Shown: piece after piece, positions 42,910-49,072 of the stretch
How positions within the stretch are numbered: the stretch's first letter is position 1
How the letters are laid out: every line of letters begins with the position of its first letter
NCBI GenBank assembly: GCA_017436865.1
Contig: JAFSCH010000023.1
Coordinates: forward strand, 1 to 49,072
Reading direction: 5' to 3'
Length of the DNA: 49,072 bases
Origin: Lachnospiraceae bacterium
GTDB lineage: Bacteria; Bacillota; Clostridia; Lachnospirales; Lachnospiraceae
The notes under the pieces: generated by a model
Seen by the model: only the letters and a program-made list of their open reading frames with translations
Told to the model about the DNA's origin: nothing
Database searches by the model: none
Program-made: the position numbers and the translations under genes

Positions 42910-43596
42910 TTGGAATGGATTGAGCGATTAAACAGTGCTGTTGAATACATGGAAGCTCATTTGCTTGAGAAAATAGACTATGAAAAGGTTGCTGAGATTG
43001 CAAATTGTCCGGCGTACCATTTTCAAAGAATGTTCTTTTATATGACAAATATTTCTGTTTCTGAGTACATCAGAAGGAGAAGAATGTCTTTGGCAGCAGT
43101 TGATTTACAAGATGCAGGAGCAAAGGTTATTGATATTGCTCTAAAATATGGATATGATTCACCGACAGCTTTTAATCGCGCATTTCAGAGCATACACGGT
43201 ATAGCACCATCCGTAGCGAAGAAGGAAAATGCAACCCTTGCAAAACTTTATGGAATAATGAATGATAAGCCGGAAGGATTGTTGGGTGTAAGCGTACATA
43301 ATGAAAAAGAATGGAAATATTTTATTGCTGTAAGTTCTACAGAAGATAGTGATACCTTTGAGCATTACCATATTCCTGTTGCAACTTGGGCTGTGTTTTC
43401 AGGACGTGGAACCAATGTTTCTCTGCAAGAATTGGAACGCCGTGTCATAACAGAATGGTTGCCCACATCTGGGTATGAGTATGCGGAGATACCTGATATT
43501 GAGGTATATATAAAAGCAGATCCGAAGGATGCAATATATGAATACTGGCTACCGGTTGTGAAGAAGGAGGATAATAGTGGCAGTATCAACAATTAA
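42910..43596 (+). CDS. AraC-family regulator with shortened GyrI-like effector domain
   Basis: 228 aa from the TTG at 42910, with AAAGGTGG eight bases before; this gives MEWIERLNSAVEYMEAHL, the usual N-terminus. Two helix-turn-helix units (IDYEKVAEIANCPAYHFQRM; VIDIALKYGYDSPTAFNRAF) are intact. The effector domain keeps its second half (LGVSVHNEKEWKYFIAVSS, EWLPTSGYEYAE, IEVY). About 60 residues that normally lie between the DNA-binding part and KLYGIMND seem missing, judged from memory of full-length relatives of about 290 aa. DNA binding is likely; ligand binding is doubtful. Overlaps the next gene by 20 bases. Confidence 0.75.
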   Translation: MEWIERLNSAVEYMEAHLLEKIDYEKVAEIANCPAYHFQRMFFYMTNISVSEYIRRRRMSLAAVDLQDAGAKVIDIALKYGYDSPTAFNRAFQSIHGIAPSVAKKENATLAKLYGIMNDKPEGLLGVSVHNEKEWKYFIAVSSTEDSDTFEHYHIPVATWAVFSGRGTNVSLQELERRVITEWLPTSGYEYAEIPDIEVYIKADPKDAIYEYWLPVVKKEDNSGSINN

Positions 43597-43981
43597 AGCG
43601 GAATTTAAGTGTGAAATAGAAAAAGTATGGGAATTAGTTACATCATTGAATAACTATTCTTGGAGAAGTGACATAGATAAAATTGTGGTGACTGTGCCTG
43701 AAAAAGAGTTCGAGGAACATACGAAGGATGGTTATATTACAAAGTTTAAAATTACTGCTTTTGATGAATATAAGAACTATGAATTCGATATGGAAAACGG
43801 CAATATGCATGGGCATTGGACAGGTAAATTTTCTTATAAAGATGGTATTACGTTTATTGAGTTTACAGAGGATGTAATCGCTAAAAAGCTTGTTATGAAG
43901 CCTTTTGTGGGAATGTATTTAAAGAAACAGCAGGCTAAATATATTCAGGATTTAAGGGAAGCATTGGAGGCAAATAGATGA
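43577..43981 (+). CDS. SRPBCC (START/Bet v1-like) family protein
   Basis: 134 aa, GTG start with GAAGGAGG nine bases upstream, inside the end of the AraC-type gene. Predicted alpha/beta helix-grip fold with a hydrophobic cavity: KCEIEKVWELVTSLNNYSWRSDI at the N-terminus, beta strands with GHWTGKFSYKDGITFIEFTED, and a long C-terminal helix. Such proteins bind hydrophobic ligands or act as polyketide cyclase-like enzymes. Overlap with both neighbours by a few bases implies one operon. Confidence 0.75.
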   Translation: MAVSTIKAEFKCEIEKVWELVTSLNNYSWRSDIDKIVVTVPEKEFEEHTKDGYITKFKITAFDEYKNYEFDMENGNMHGHWTGKFSYKDGITFIEFTEDVIAKKLVMKPFVGMYLKKQQAKYIQDLREALEANR

Positions 43982-44688
43982 TTTGTGATGAGATTATTGA
44001 AGAGTTAAAAGCAAATGCTTCTGAAAAATACAAAGCGAATGTCGTGAAAATGGGTATTCCAGAAGAATATAGTACAGGTGTTTCAACAGCCGTTGTTCGT
44101 GCAATAGCAAAGAAAACTGGAAAGTCAAATGAACTGGCAAAAGAGCTGTGGAATTCCGGTTACCATGAAGCAAAACTATTGGCGGTGTTAGTTTTTGACA
44201 AAAAGATAATATCACATGATGAGATAGAAAAAATTATATGTGATGTACAGTCGTGGGATTTGTGCGATCACTTGTGTAAAAATCTGATTATTAAACTGAA
44301 GAGCTATGATGAGTTTATTTCTAATTGGATTACAAGTACACATACTTACAAGAAGAGAGCAGCGTTTACGTTAATTGCTTCTTCTGTAGTGCATAATAAA
44401 ACGATTACCAATGATACTCTTGATGACTATTTACGCATTGTACAAGAGTATTCTGATAGTGAACATGAACATGTTAGGAAGGCGATTTCTTGGGCATTAC
44501 GAGAGATAGGAAAGAAAGATTTTACTTATAATGAAAAAGCGATCCTTTTAGCCCATGAATTGAAGGAAAGTGGCAACAAGAATAAGATGTGGATTGCCAA
44601 GGATGCATTAAAAGAGTTAGAGACACTTGTTAAGGTTGAGGGAAGGGGTAGACTTATTTCATCAAATAGCAAGATGGGAAGAGAATAA
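43978..44688 (+). CDS. AlkD-like DNA alkylation repair protein (HEAT repeats)
   Basis: 236 aa. All-helical ALR/HEAT repeat protein with the family pattern (KANVVKMGIPEEYSTGVSTAVVRAIAKK; SWDLCDHLCKNLI; KKRAAFTLIASSVVHN; ISWALREIGKKD). AlkD-type glycosylases remove N3- or N7-alkylpurines. The WDLCDH segment matches the WDxxD active-site area of AlkD, which supports catalysis. Start ATG 43978 overlaps the preceding stop (ATGA). Part of the AraC operon. Confidence 0.85.
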   Translation: MICDEIIEELKANASEKYKANVVKMGIPEEYSTGVSTAVVRAIAKKTGKSNELAKELWNSGYHEAKLLAVLVFDKKIISHDEIEKIICDVQSWDLCDHLCKNLIIKLKSYDEFISNWITSTHTYKKRAAFTLIASSVVHNKTITNDTLDDYLRIVQEYSDSEHEHVRKAISWALREIGKKDFTYNEKAILLAHELKESGNKNKMWIAKDALKELETLVKVEGRGRLISSNSKMGRE

Positions 44689-44712
44689 CCAACGCAAGAA
44701 GGGAGAATGTGA

Positions 44713-45159
44713 ATGAGATATAATGCAATTTATCGTCCATTGACGGCAACTCCCTTCAAAAGAAATAGCTTTTATACGGAAATTGCCCCTTCTAAAGAAT
44801 TGCAATCCTACATCCGATGCTATTGGGGAACAGAAAAACCACTTATACAAATCGAAAATGATGATGTACCGGAATTAGTAATTCCGGATACTTGTGTGGA
44901 CATTATTTATCATATAGATTATACCGATAATATCGTAACCGGAGGATTCTGCGGGTTAAATGATTGCAGTTTCCATGCACCGGAAGGGAAAGCTTGTCCG
45001 ATTTATGACTGTGTTAGAAATAATAAGTGTATGCAAAATTGTGGTGAATGTGGCGAAGTGCCTTGTAAGATATGGTTTGATACCAGAGATCCGAAGTTTT
45101 CAGATGAAGAATTTAATGAAAATATAGCAATGAGAGTACAGGCATTGAAAAAGGAATAG
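44713..45159 (+). CDS. chimeric protein: AraC sensor half joined to a DUF3795-like tail
   Basis: 148 aa. Residues 1 to about 80 (MRYNAIYRPLTATPFKRN, YIRCYWGTEKP, LVIPDTCVDIIYHIDYTDN) match the N-terminal sensor domain of a common AraC-type regulator, but its helix-turn-helix part is gone. Residues about 80-148 (CGLNDCSFHAPEGKACPIYD, CMQNCGECGEVPCKIWFD) resemble the C-terminal half of cysteine-rich DUF3795 proteins. Both families have FCGL-like segments at the junction. Probably an in-frame deletion fusion. It could bind metal through its cysteines; function unknown. Confidence 0.65.
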   Translation: MRYNAIYRPLTATPFKRNSFYTEIAPSKELQSYIRCYWGTEKPLIQIENDDVPELVIPDTCVDIIYHIDYTDNIVTGGFCGLNDCSFHAPEGKACPIYDCVRNNKCMQNCGECGEVPCKIWFDTRDPKFSDEEFNENIAMRVQALKKE

Positions 45160-45165
45160 GTGTTT

Positions 45166-45489
45166 ATGTCAAAGAATAAAGAACTAGCAGATTACATAAT
45201 GGACCAACTATCTGATTTGGGAAATGTAAGGAACATTCCTATGATGGGTGGATTTATTTTTTATTATAAAGAGCGGATATTTGGTGGGATTTATGGCAAT
45301 GGCTTTCTGGTGAAGATTACAGAGGCTAGTAAGAAATTTATGCCGGACAGTGAACCGGAACCACCATATGAAGGTGCAAAACTTATGTTGCCGGTAACTA
45401 TTTTGGATGATAGAACTGCATTGCAGAATATGGTGGAAGAAATGTATTCAGAATTACCGGAGAGAAAATCAAAAAAGAAAAAAGCATAA
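45166..45489 (+). CDS. TfoX N-terminal-domain protein
   Basis: 107 aa from ATG 45166, with AGGAATAGG upstream; GTG 45160 is an alternative. One TfoX_N domain (IMDQLSDLGNVRNIPMMGGFIFYYKERIFGGIY, FLVKITEASKKF). The C-terminal domain of competence regulator Sxy/TfoX is lacking, as in many stand-alone bacterial versions of unknown role. Six bases after the chimera's stop, so it ends the operon; a terminator follows. A highly basic tail (RKSKKKKA). Confidence 0.8.
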   Translation: MSKNKELADYIMDQLSDLGNVRNIPMMGGFIFYYKERIFGGIYGNGFLVKITEASKKFMPDSEPEPPYEGAKLMLPVTILDDRTALQNMVEEMYSELPERKSKKKKA

Positions 45490-45500
45490 AATGTGAAAAG

Positions 45501-45537
45501 TCACTCAGTTTACGATGATGTAAATTGGGTGATTTTT
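45501..45537 (+). terminator. intrinsic terminator of the AraC operon
   Basis: TCACTCAGTTTAC (45501-45513) pairs with GTAAATTGGGTGA (45520-45532) with two G-U pairs, then five T. It separates the operon from the ATPase-ART cassette. Confidence 0.75.
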
Positions 45538-45587
45538 ATTATAACAACAAAATATACATCAAAATGAGAGTGAGTCGAATTTGAATG

Positions 45588-45614
45588 TTGATTTTTGTAA
45601 AAACTGTATATAAT
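45588..45614 (+). promoter_or_regulatory. probable promoter of the ATPase-ART cassette
   Basis: A perfect -10, TATAAT (45609-45614), lies 31 bases before the ATPase ATG. The best -35 is TTGATT at 45588-45593 with a short spacing of 15, so the promoter is plausible rather than certain. Confidence 0.45.
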
Positions 45615-45645
45615 AGAAAGTAGAAAAGAAGGTGAGGTAGCAATC

Positions 45646-46923
45646 ATGTTAATTCAATTTAATTTTAAAAATTTCAAATCATTTAGAGAAGAGGCTACTT
45701 TGGATTTGTCTGCGGCGAAGATGACCGAGTTTTCAGACAGAGTAGTGACGGTTGGTAGCGAAAAGATTTTGCCAGTTGCTGCCATTTATGGTGCAAATGC
45801 AAGCGGAAAGTCAAATATATATAATGCTTTTGAATATATGTCTGAGTATGTTGCAGAGTCCTTTAAGTATGGCGATGAAGAGGAGAAGTTTGAAGAGTTC
45901 AGACCAACGCCGTTCTTGTTTGATTCCACATCTGCTGATGCGGAATCTAGCTTTGAGGTGTACTTCACATTGCCTGGGGATAAGTCTGAGAGAAGCTATA
46001 ACTATGGTTTTTGCATCAATAAGGAAGGTGTAACCGAAGAATGGCTTAATTCCAAGGCAAAGACTGCCAGAAAGTATAGTACAGTATTTTATCGTGGCAC
46101 CAGTGACGAGGAACTGGACTTGTCGGGCTTCCCAAAGAGCAGTAGGGACAATATTCAGGTAGCATTGGAAAAGCAGGTGCTTATTATCTCTTTGGGAGCA
46201 AAGCTGAAGATTGGTAAGTGTAAGGCAATCAGGGATTGGTTCCTTGCAAATGAATTTGCGGATTTTGGTGATCCTTTTACCAACTTCTTTATGTCACGAA
46301 GATTGCCGAAGGGATTTGTAGAAGATAAGAATGTGCAGCAAAAAGTTGTAGAATATTTCGCATCTTTTGATGAGCATATCAAGGATTTCAGAATTGAAAA
46401 GGTTCCTCAGGAGGCTGAAAGCAACGGACGCAAAGCGTCCGCGGAAGAAAGGTACAAGATTAACGCACTTCACAAGATGATTGATTCTGATGAAATGGCG
46501 GAAATTCCGTTGGGATTGGAGTCTGCCGGAACCTTGAAGATGTTTGTATTATATCCGGAATTGCAGGAAGTGTTGGAGAAGGGCAGTGTGTTCTTCATTG
46601 ATGAATTAAATGCTCGCCTGCATCCGTTACTTGTAAGAAATTTCCTGCTTACATTCTTAAATCCGGAAATCAACACCAACCACGCACAGCTTGTATTTAC
46701 AACCCATGACACATGGCAGTTGTCTAATCAGTTGTTGCGTCGTGATGAAATCTGGTTTGTAGAAAAGGATGAAAGAGGTGTATCCACACTTTACTCATTG
46801 GCTGACTTCGTAGATGAGGATGGTTCCCGTATCCGTAAGGATGAAAGTTATGAGAAGAATTACCTGATTGGAAAGTACGGTGCGATTCCTACCTTAAAGA
46901 GTATTGATATATTAAAGGGTTAA
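45646..46923 (+). CDS. AAA15-type (OLD/Rad50-like) ATPase of a probable defence cassette
   Basis: 425 aa. N-terminal strand LIQFNFKNFKSFREEATLDL and Walker A GANASGKS (49-56), a long variable middle, then the ABC-type signature area (PLGLESAGTLKMFVL), Walker B FFIDELNARLHP (Asp319, Glu320) and the switch histidine in TTHDTW (His354). This is the RloA/AriA-like AAA15 group, which often acts as a sensor that holds or releases a toxic partner in anti-phage systems. No nuclease or TOPRIM domain is visible in it. The next gene, 55 bases away, encodes an ADP-ribosyltransferase, not the usual RloB or TOPRIM partner. Confidence 0.85.
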   Translation: MLIQFNFKNFKSFREEATLDLSAAKMTEFSDRVVTVGSEKILPVAAIYGANASGKSNIYNAFEYMSEYVAESFKYGDEEEKFEEFRPTPFLFDSTSADAESSFEVYFTLPGDKSERSYNYGFCINKEGVTEEWLNSKAKTARKYSTVFYRGTSDEELDLSGFPKSSRDNIQVALEKQVLIISLGAKLKIGKCKAIRDWFLANEFADFGDPFTNFFMSRRLPKGFVEDKNVQQKVVEYFASFDEHIKDFRIEKVPQEAESNGRKASAEERYKINALHKMIDSDEMAEIPLGLESAGTLKMFVLYPELQEVLEKGSVFFIDELNARLHPLLVRNFLLTFLNPEINTNHAQLVFTTHDTWQLSNQLLRRDEIWFVEKDERGVSTLYSLADFVDEDGSRIRKDESYEKNYLIGKYGAIPTLKSIDILKG

Positions 46924-46978
46924 GGGTGTTTAGGAGGCACTGATTTAGTGTCAATGTTAGTGGAAAGGAGACCTCGGC

Positions 46979-47692
46979 ATGGTAAAGCAATTTAATGAGA
47001 GAATAGGAAATTATATAGAAAAAAGCTGGAATAAACATATATATGGTAAAATAAATTGGCATATTGAAAATAAAAAAGTATATAAAGAATTTGAAACGGC
47101 AGAAGAAGCAGAAGAATGGGGAATGACGCATTATAAAAACTGGGCGCAATCGTATAAAGAGATAATGAAATTGGCTAAGAATTCAGTAAAAGGAAGTATC
47201 TTTACGGCACCAGTAGAATGTTATTGTGGATATACATATAGACAAATTAACAACTATTTGAGAAATGAAATTGACAGTGAAAGTAATATTTATAGAGAAA
47301 TGGCAGATATTTTGTCTATTGTTTTGTGTAGTGCCCCTAGAATTCCTGATAATGTAATTCTTTATAGATTGGTTAACGATGAATTTATTAATGAATTTAT
47401 AAAGCTAAATAAACAAGAAATGCCTACACCAATACATGAAAAAGGATTCATGAGTACAAGTTTAATTAAAGATATTGTTGATGAAGAGGAAGCATATGCA
47501 ACAAGAAAGAATCTTTTGAAAATATATGTGGAGTCAGATACAATGGGAATATATGTGAATGCTATTACGAGAAGAAGTGAAGAAGAAATGCTATTAGTTC
47601 CTAATATGTATTTGGCATTAATTAATTATCCATATAGGGATGGTGACATTGAAAAAATGGTATTTGAATGCAAATTATTAAAGTTTTATTAG
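46979..47692 (+). CDS. cytoplasmic ADP-ribosyltransferase toxin-like protein
   Basis: 237 aa, ATG 8 bases after GGAAAGGAG. C2/iota-type (R-S-E) ART features in order: YTYRQINNYLR (85-95), catalytic Arg130 in VILYR, the STS motif in GFMSTS (156-161), and the ExE motif E201-x-E203 in RRSEEEMLL. All key residues are present, so it should transfer ADP-ribose from NAD+ to a protein or nucleic acid. It has no signal peptide or secretion domain, so it acts inside the cell. The coding is more AT-rich than its neighbours. Likely effector controlled by the upstream ATPase. A hairpin follows the stop. Confidence 0.82.
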   Translation: MVKQFNERIGNYIEKSWNKHIYGKINWHIENKKVYKEFETAEEAEEWGMTHYKNWAQSYKEIMKLAKNSVKGSIFTAPVECYCGYTYRQINNYLRNEIDSESNIYREMADILSIVLCSAPRIPDNVILYRLVNDEFINEFIKLNKQEMPTPIHEKGFMSTSLIKDIVDEEEAYATRKNLLKIYVESDTMGIYVNAITRRSEEEMLLVPNMYLALINYPYRDGDIEKMVFECKLLKFY

Positions 47693-47717
47693 GTTTGCCC
47701 CACAATCTAGGGCAACC
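47692..47717 (+). terminator. probable terminator-like hairpin after the ART gene
   Basis: GGTTTGCCC (47692-47700) pairs with GGGCAACC (47710-47717) with one bulged T. There is no strong T-run, only CTTTT further on, so termination may be weak. Confidence 0.4.
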
Positions 47718-47744
47718 CTCAGCTTTTACAAATCCTATAATAGA

Positions 47745-47804
47745 GTGGAGTTCACGCATGAAGCTCCACCGGCCATGCGCCTCACAAGCAACATAGCACA
47801 ACCA
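47745..47804 (-). ncRNA. structured RNA flanking abi, downstream copy
   Basis: On the - strand: GGTTGTGC lead, stem CATAGC-type (CATGGC side at 47772-47777 with 47792-47797, one mismatch), then hairpin GTGGAG/CTCCAC (47764-47769 with 47745-47750) carrying an inner TCA-TGCG-TGA. The copy at 48807-48875 has the same fold with compensatory changes. A -10 TATAGT (47815-47810) and -35 TTGCTT (47838-47833), 17 bases apart, lie just after the abi stop. No T-run ends it. Confidence 0.65.
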
Positions 47805-47838
47805 TATATACTATAAATCGTAAGTTGTGTAAAAGCAA

Positions 47839-48777
47839 CTATTTTTTGTACCGCACAATTTTCTCCCAGTTTTCAGGAAAGCCCATTTTGGAAAACAGCA
47901 GTTCCGGACTGATATGAGGGCAGTTCTTGAGAACAGAATGAATTAATCGCTTGAGTTCTGTTTTGAACTGTTTAAATTCCTGATTATCAATGAGGTAACG
48001 CAAGGCTATTACGACAGCAAATAGGTCTTTCTTGCCAAGAGTATATTGTCCTTTTTTCTGCGGTAGTTGTAATTTGTTATGTAAAACCATGTCAGGAATT
48101 GCTTCATTTACTTGGAAGGAATAAAGTCTCTCATTATGAGCACATACATTTCTACAGCTTGCAAGAATACGAATGAGTTGATGTAACTGAACCTCTGACA
48201 TGTTGGCGAAATTAATACTTACCTTGGTGCGGATATCAGAAGTTGAATATTGATACATTTTTGAAACTTGTCCAAATGTAAGTGCATTGGTTGCTACCCA
48301 TAAAGGTACATTACCATATACTCTTGCGTGATGTGTGATATAACTATAGTTGCTGGGTAATGCAATAGTTTGACTCAAGGTTGTAATCAAACGATTTATT
48401 TTGCCGGAATTTTTGCGTGTGAGGTTATAATTTCCGGCAGTTAAATATGCAGTTTGCTGTTCTCCGTATTTTTCGCAGAAGTAATAGGACAACATAGATT
48501 TTAACTGTCTTTCAACATGTAATATATATTTGAGAAAGAGTGTTCTCAATTCTTCATCAAAGTAGTAAAAGGCAGTAATCTCTTCAAAAGTAACACCATG
48601 CAAATAATTACCGGATGGTTTATGCTTAAATAAGTCTTTGTAACCACCAATTAGTGAAAAATAGCTTAATTTCTGTAAAGTGTTTTTGGCGAATTCAGTA
48701 TCAGAAATAACAAGCTGTTTTTCTTTTTCCAGTTTTTCAATTTGTTCATCATATGTGAAAAATGTTTTATTAGCCAT
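47839..48777 (-). CDS. Abi_2 family (AbiD/AbiF-type) abortive infection protein with HEPN motif
   Basis: 312 aa from the ATG at 48777, fixed by GGGAGG 8 bases upstream; the longer frame runs through the terminator of the upstream RNA and is rejected. The N-terminal part KTFFTYDEQIEKLEKEKQ and the YFDEELRTLFLKYILHVERQLK core are typical of the family. The C-terminal half has RNVCAH (Arg209 to His214), the R-x4-H motif of HEPN ribonucleases. It probably cleaves RNA and stops growth in phage-infected cells. It is flanked on both sides by copies of a structured RNA that may act as antitoxin or guide. Confidence 0.85.
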   Translation of the reverse strand: MANKTFFTYDEQIEKLEKEKQLVISDTEFAKNTLQKLSYFSLIGGYKDLFKHKPSGNYLHGVTFEEITAFYYFDEELRTLFLKYILHVERQLKSMLSYYFCEKYGEQQTAYLTAGNYNLTRKNSGKINRLITTLSQTIALPSNYSYITHHARVYGNVPLWVATNALTFGQVSKMYQYSTSDIRTKVSINFANMSEVQLHQLIRILASCRNVCAHNERLYSFQVNEAIPDMVLHNKLQLPQKKGQYTLGKKDLFAVVIALRYLIDNQEFKQFKTELKRLIHSVLKNCPHISPELLFSKMGFPENWEKIVRYKK

Positions 48778-48806
48778 CTCTGAATCCTCCCTTGTTTTGT
48801 GGCAAT

Positions 48807-48875
48807 AAAAAAGTGGAGCCCACGCATGGAACTCCACCGGCTGCGGGCATCGCAAGTTTCCGCAGCGCAACCACT
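48807..48875 (-). ncRNA. structured RNA upstream of abi, with own promoter and terminator
   Basis: About 69 nt on the - strand. Begins AGTGGTTGCG, stem 1 GCTGCGG/CCGCAGC (48866-48860 with 48846-48840) with loop AAACTTGCGATGC, stem 2 GTGGAG/CTCCAC (48837-48832 with 48818-48813) with inner CCA-TGCG-TGG, then six T. Stem 2 and the T-run form an intrinsic terminator 17 bases before the abi ribosome site. The fold is shared with 47745-47804. Layout resembles RNA antitoxin-terminator-toxin loci. Confidence 0.75.
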
Positions 48876-48881
48876 AAATAT

Positions 48882-48910
48882 AATATACCATCGAAGACAA
48901 AAGCTGTCAA
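48882..48910 (-). promoter_or_regulatory. strong promoter of the abi-upstream RNA
   Basis: On the - strand TTGACA (48910-48905), 17 bases, TATATT (48887-48882). The start would fall at about 48875, directly at the conserved 5' end of the RNA. Confidence 0.8.
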
Positions 48911-49016
48911 ATGGATTTTTAGTGGTATTGATCAGCAATGAAAGGTAAATTTATCTATAGCCTGCCTTTTCAGCAAAACCAAACATATGTTTTGCACTTG
49001 CGATAAAACACAAAAG

Positions 49017-49067
49017 TTATCCACATCCTATAGTTATAGTTATCCAATTTTATTTTTTTGTGGAAAA
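49017..49067. other. cluster of three DnaA-box-like sites
   Basis: TTATCCACA (49017-49025, perfect consensus), TTATCCAAT (49040-49048, seven of nine) and TGTGGAAAA (49059-49067, reverse of TTTTCCACA) lie within 51 bases at the window edge, in AT-rich DNA. This may be the edge of a replication origin or a dnaA-regulated promoter. The rest of 48911-49016 holds only a GCAAAAC/GTTTTGC inverted repeat near 48973-48995. Confidence 0.5.
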
Positions 49068-49072
49068 CTTTA

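Noticed and set aside
36656-48777. Prophage or integrative element covering the accessory region
   Set aside because: I see no integrase, attachment repeats, transposase, or phage structural or conjugation genes in the region.
47742-48873. The flanking repeats as terminal inverted repeats of an insertion sequence carrying abi
   Set aside because: The two copies are in the same orientation, not inverted, and are RNA-like with compensatory changes and promoters; no transposase is present.

Overview
The window is AT-rich, densely coded DNA from an anaerobic Bacillota, most likely a gut-type Lachnospiraceae (Clostridia). This is inferred from AGGAGG-type ribosome binding sites, a Met T-box before metG, many small GntR/ABC, MerR, HxlR and LytTR modules, YhaM, MutS2 and RelQ-type genes, an HtrA-like pseudoprotease, and a mix of flavodoxin and iron-sulfur redox genes. 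I see no rRNA, tRNA, CRISPR array, transposase or prophage structural genes.

Region 1 (1-7960) is one operon: a NifH-like iron protein, two NifD/NifK-like component-1 subunits, then a metallophore/corrinoid-type ABC importer with two paralogous lipoprotein substrate receptors. A strong promoter is followed by two AGGTTAG-N6-CTAA sites that resemble DtxR/IdeR half-sites. The set looks like a nitrogenase-like reductase (not a nitrogen-fixing enzyme) that works on, or is controlled with, an imported metal complex. Its substrate is not evident.

Region 2 (8065-24880) holds envelope, signalling and transport genes: DedA, a GT4 glycosyltransferase, a two-component system, a CDF cation exporter, a small alarmone synthetase, a dipeptidase with an AEC transporter, a Ca/Na exchanger, a deleted LytTR/GHKL pair, unknown proteins, a beta-propeller-like lipoprotein and a GntR-ABC operon. 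Two diverged copies of a two-hairpin repeat lie in opposite orientation at 14.1 and 22.0 kb.

Region 3 (24899-36641) is mostly housekeeping: T-box-metG, a HAD phosphatase, a two-component system, mutS2, an HtrA-like pseudoprotease, yhaM and an rlmD-type methyltransferase.

Region 4 (36656-45489) is accessory: an orphan HipA-like kinase, a gene remnant, MerR-SDR, HxlR divergent from a flavin/iron-sulfur redox cluster ending in a heme/FMN membrane protein, and an AraC-SRPBCC-AlkD-chimera-TfoX run. Several genes here and in region 2 look shortened or fused by internal deletion.

Region 5 (45493-49072) looks like a small defence island. An AAA15-type ATPase is followed by an intracellular ADP-ribosyltransferase. 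Next, on the opposite strand, is an Abi_2 (AbiD/AbiF-type) protein with a HEPN motif, flanked on both sides by copies of a structured RNA whose stems covary. The upstream RNA copy has its own promoter and an intrinsic terminator just before abi, a layout like type III toxin-antitoxin loci. The window ends in three DnaA-box-like sites.
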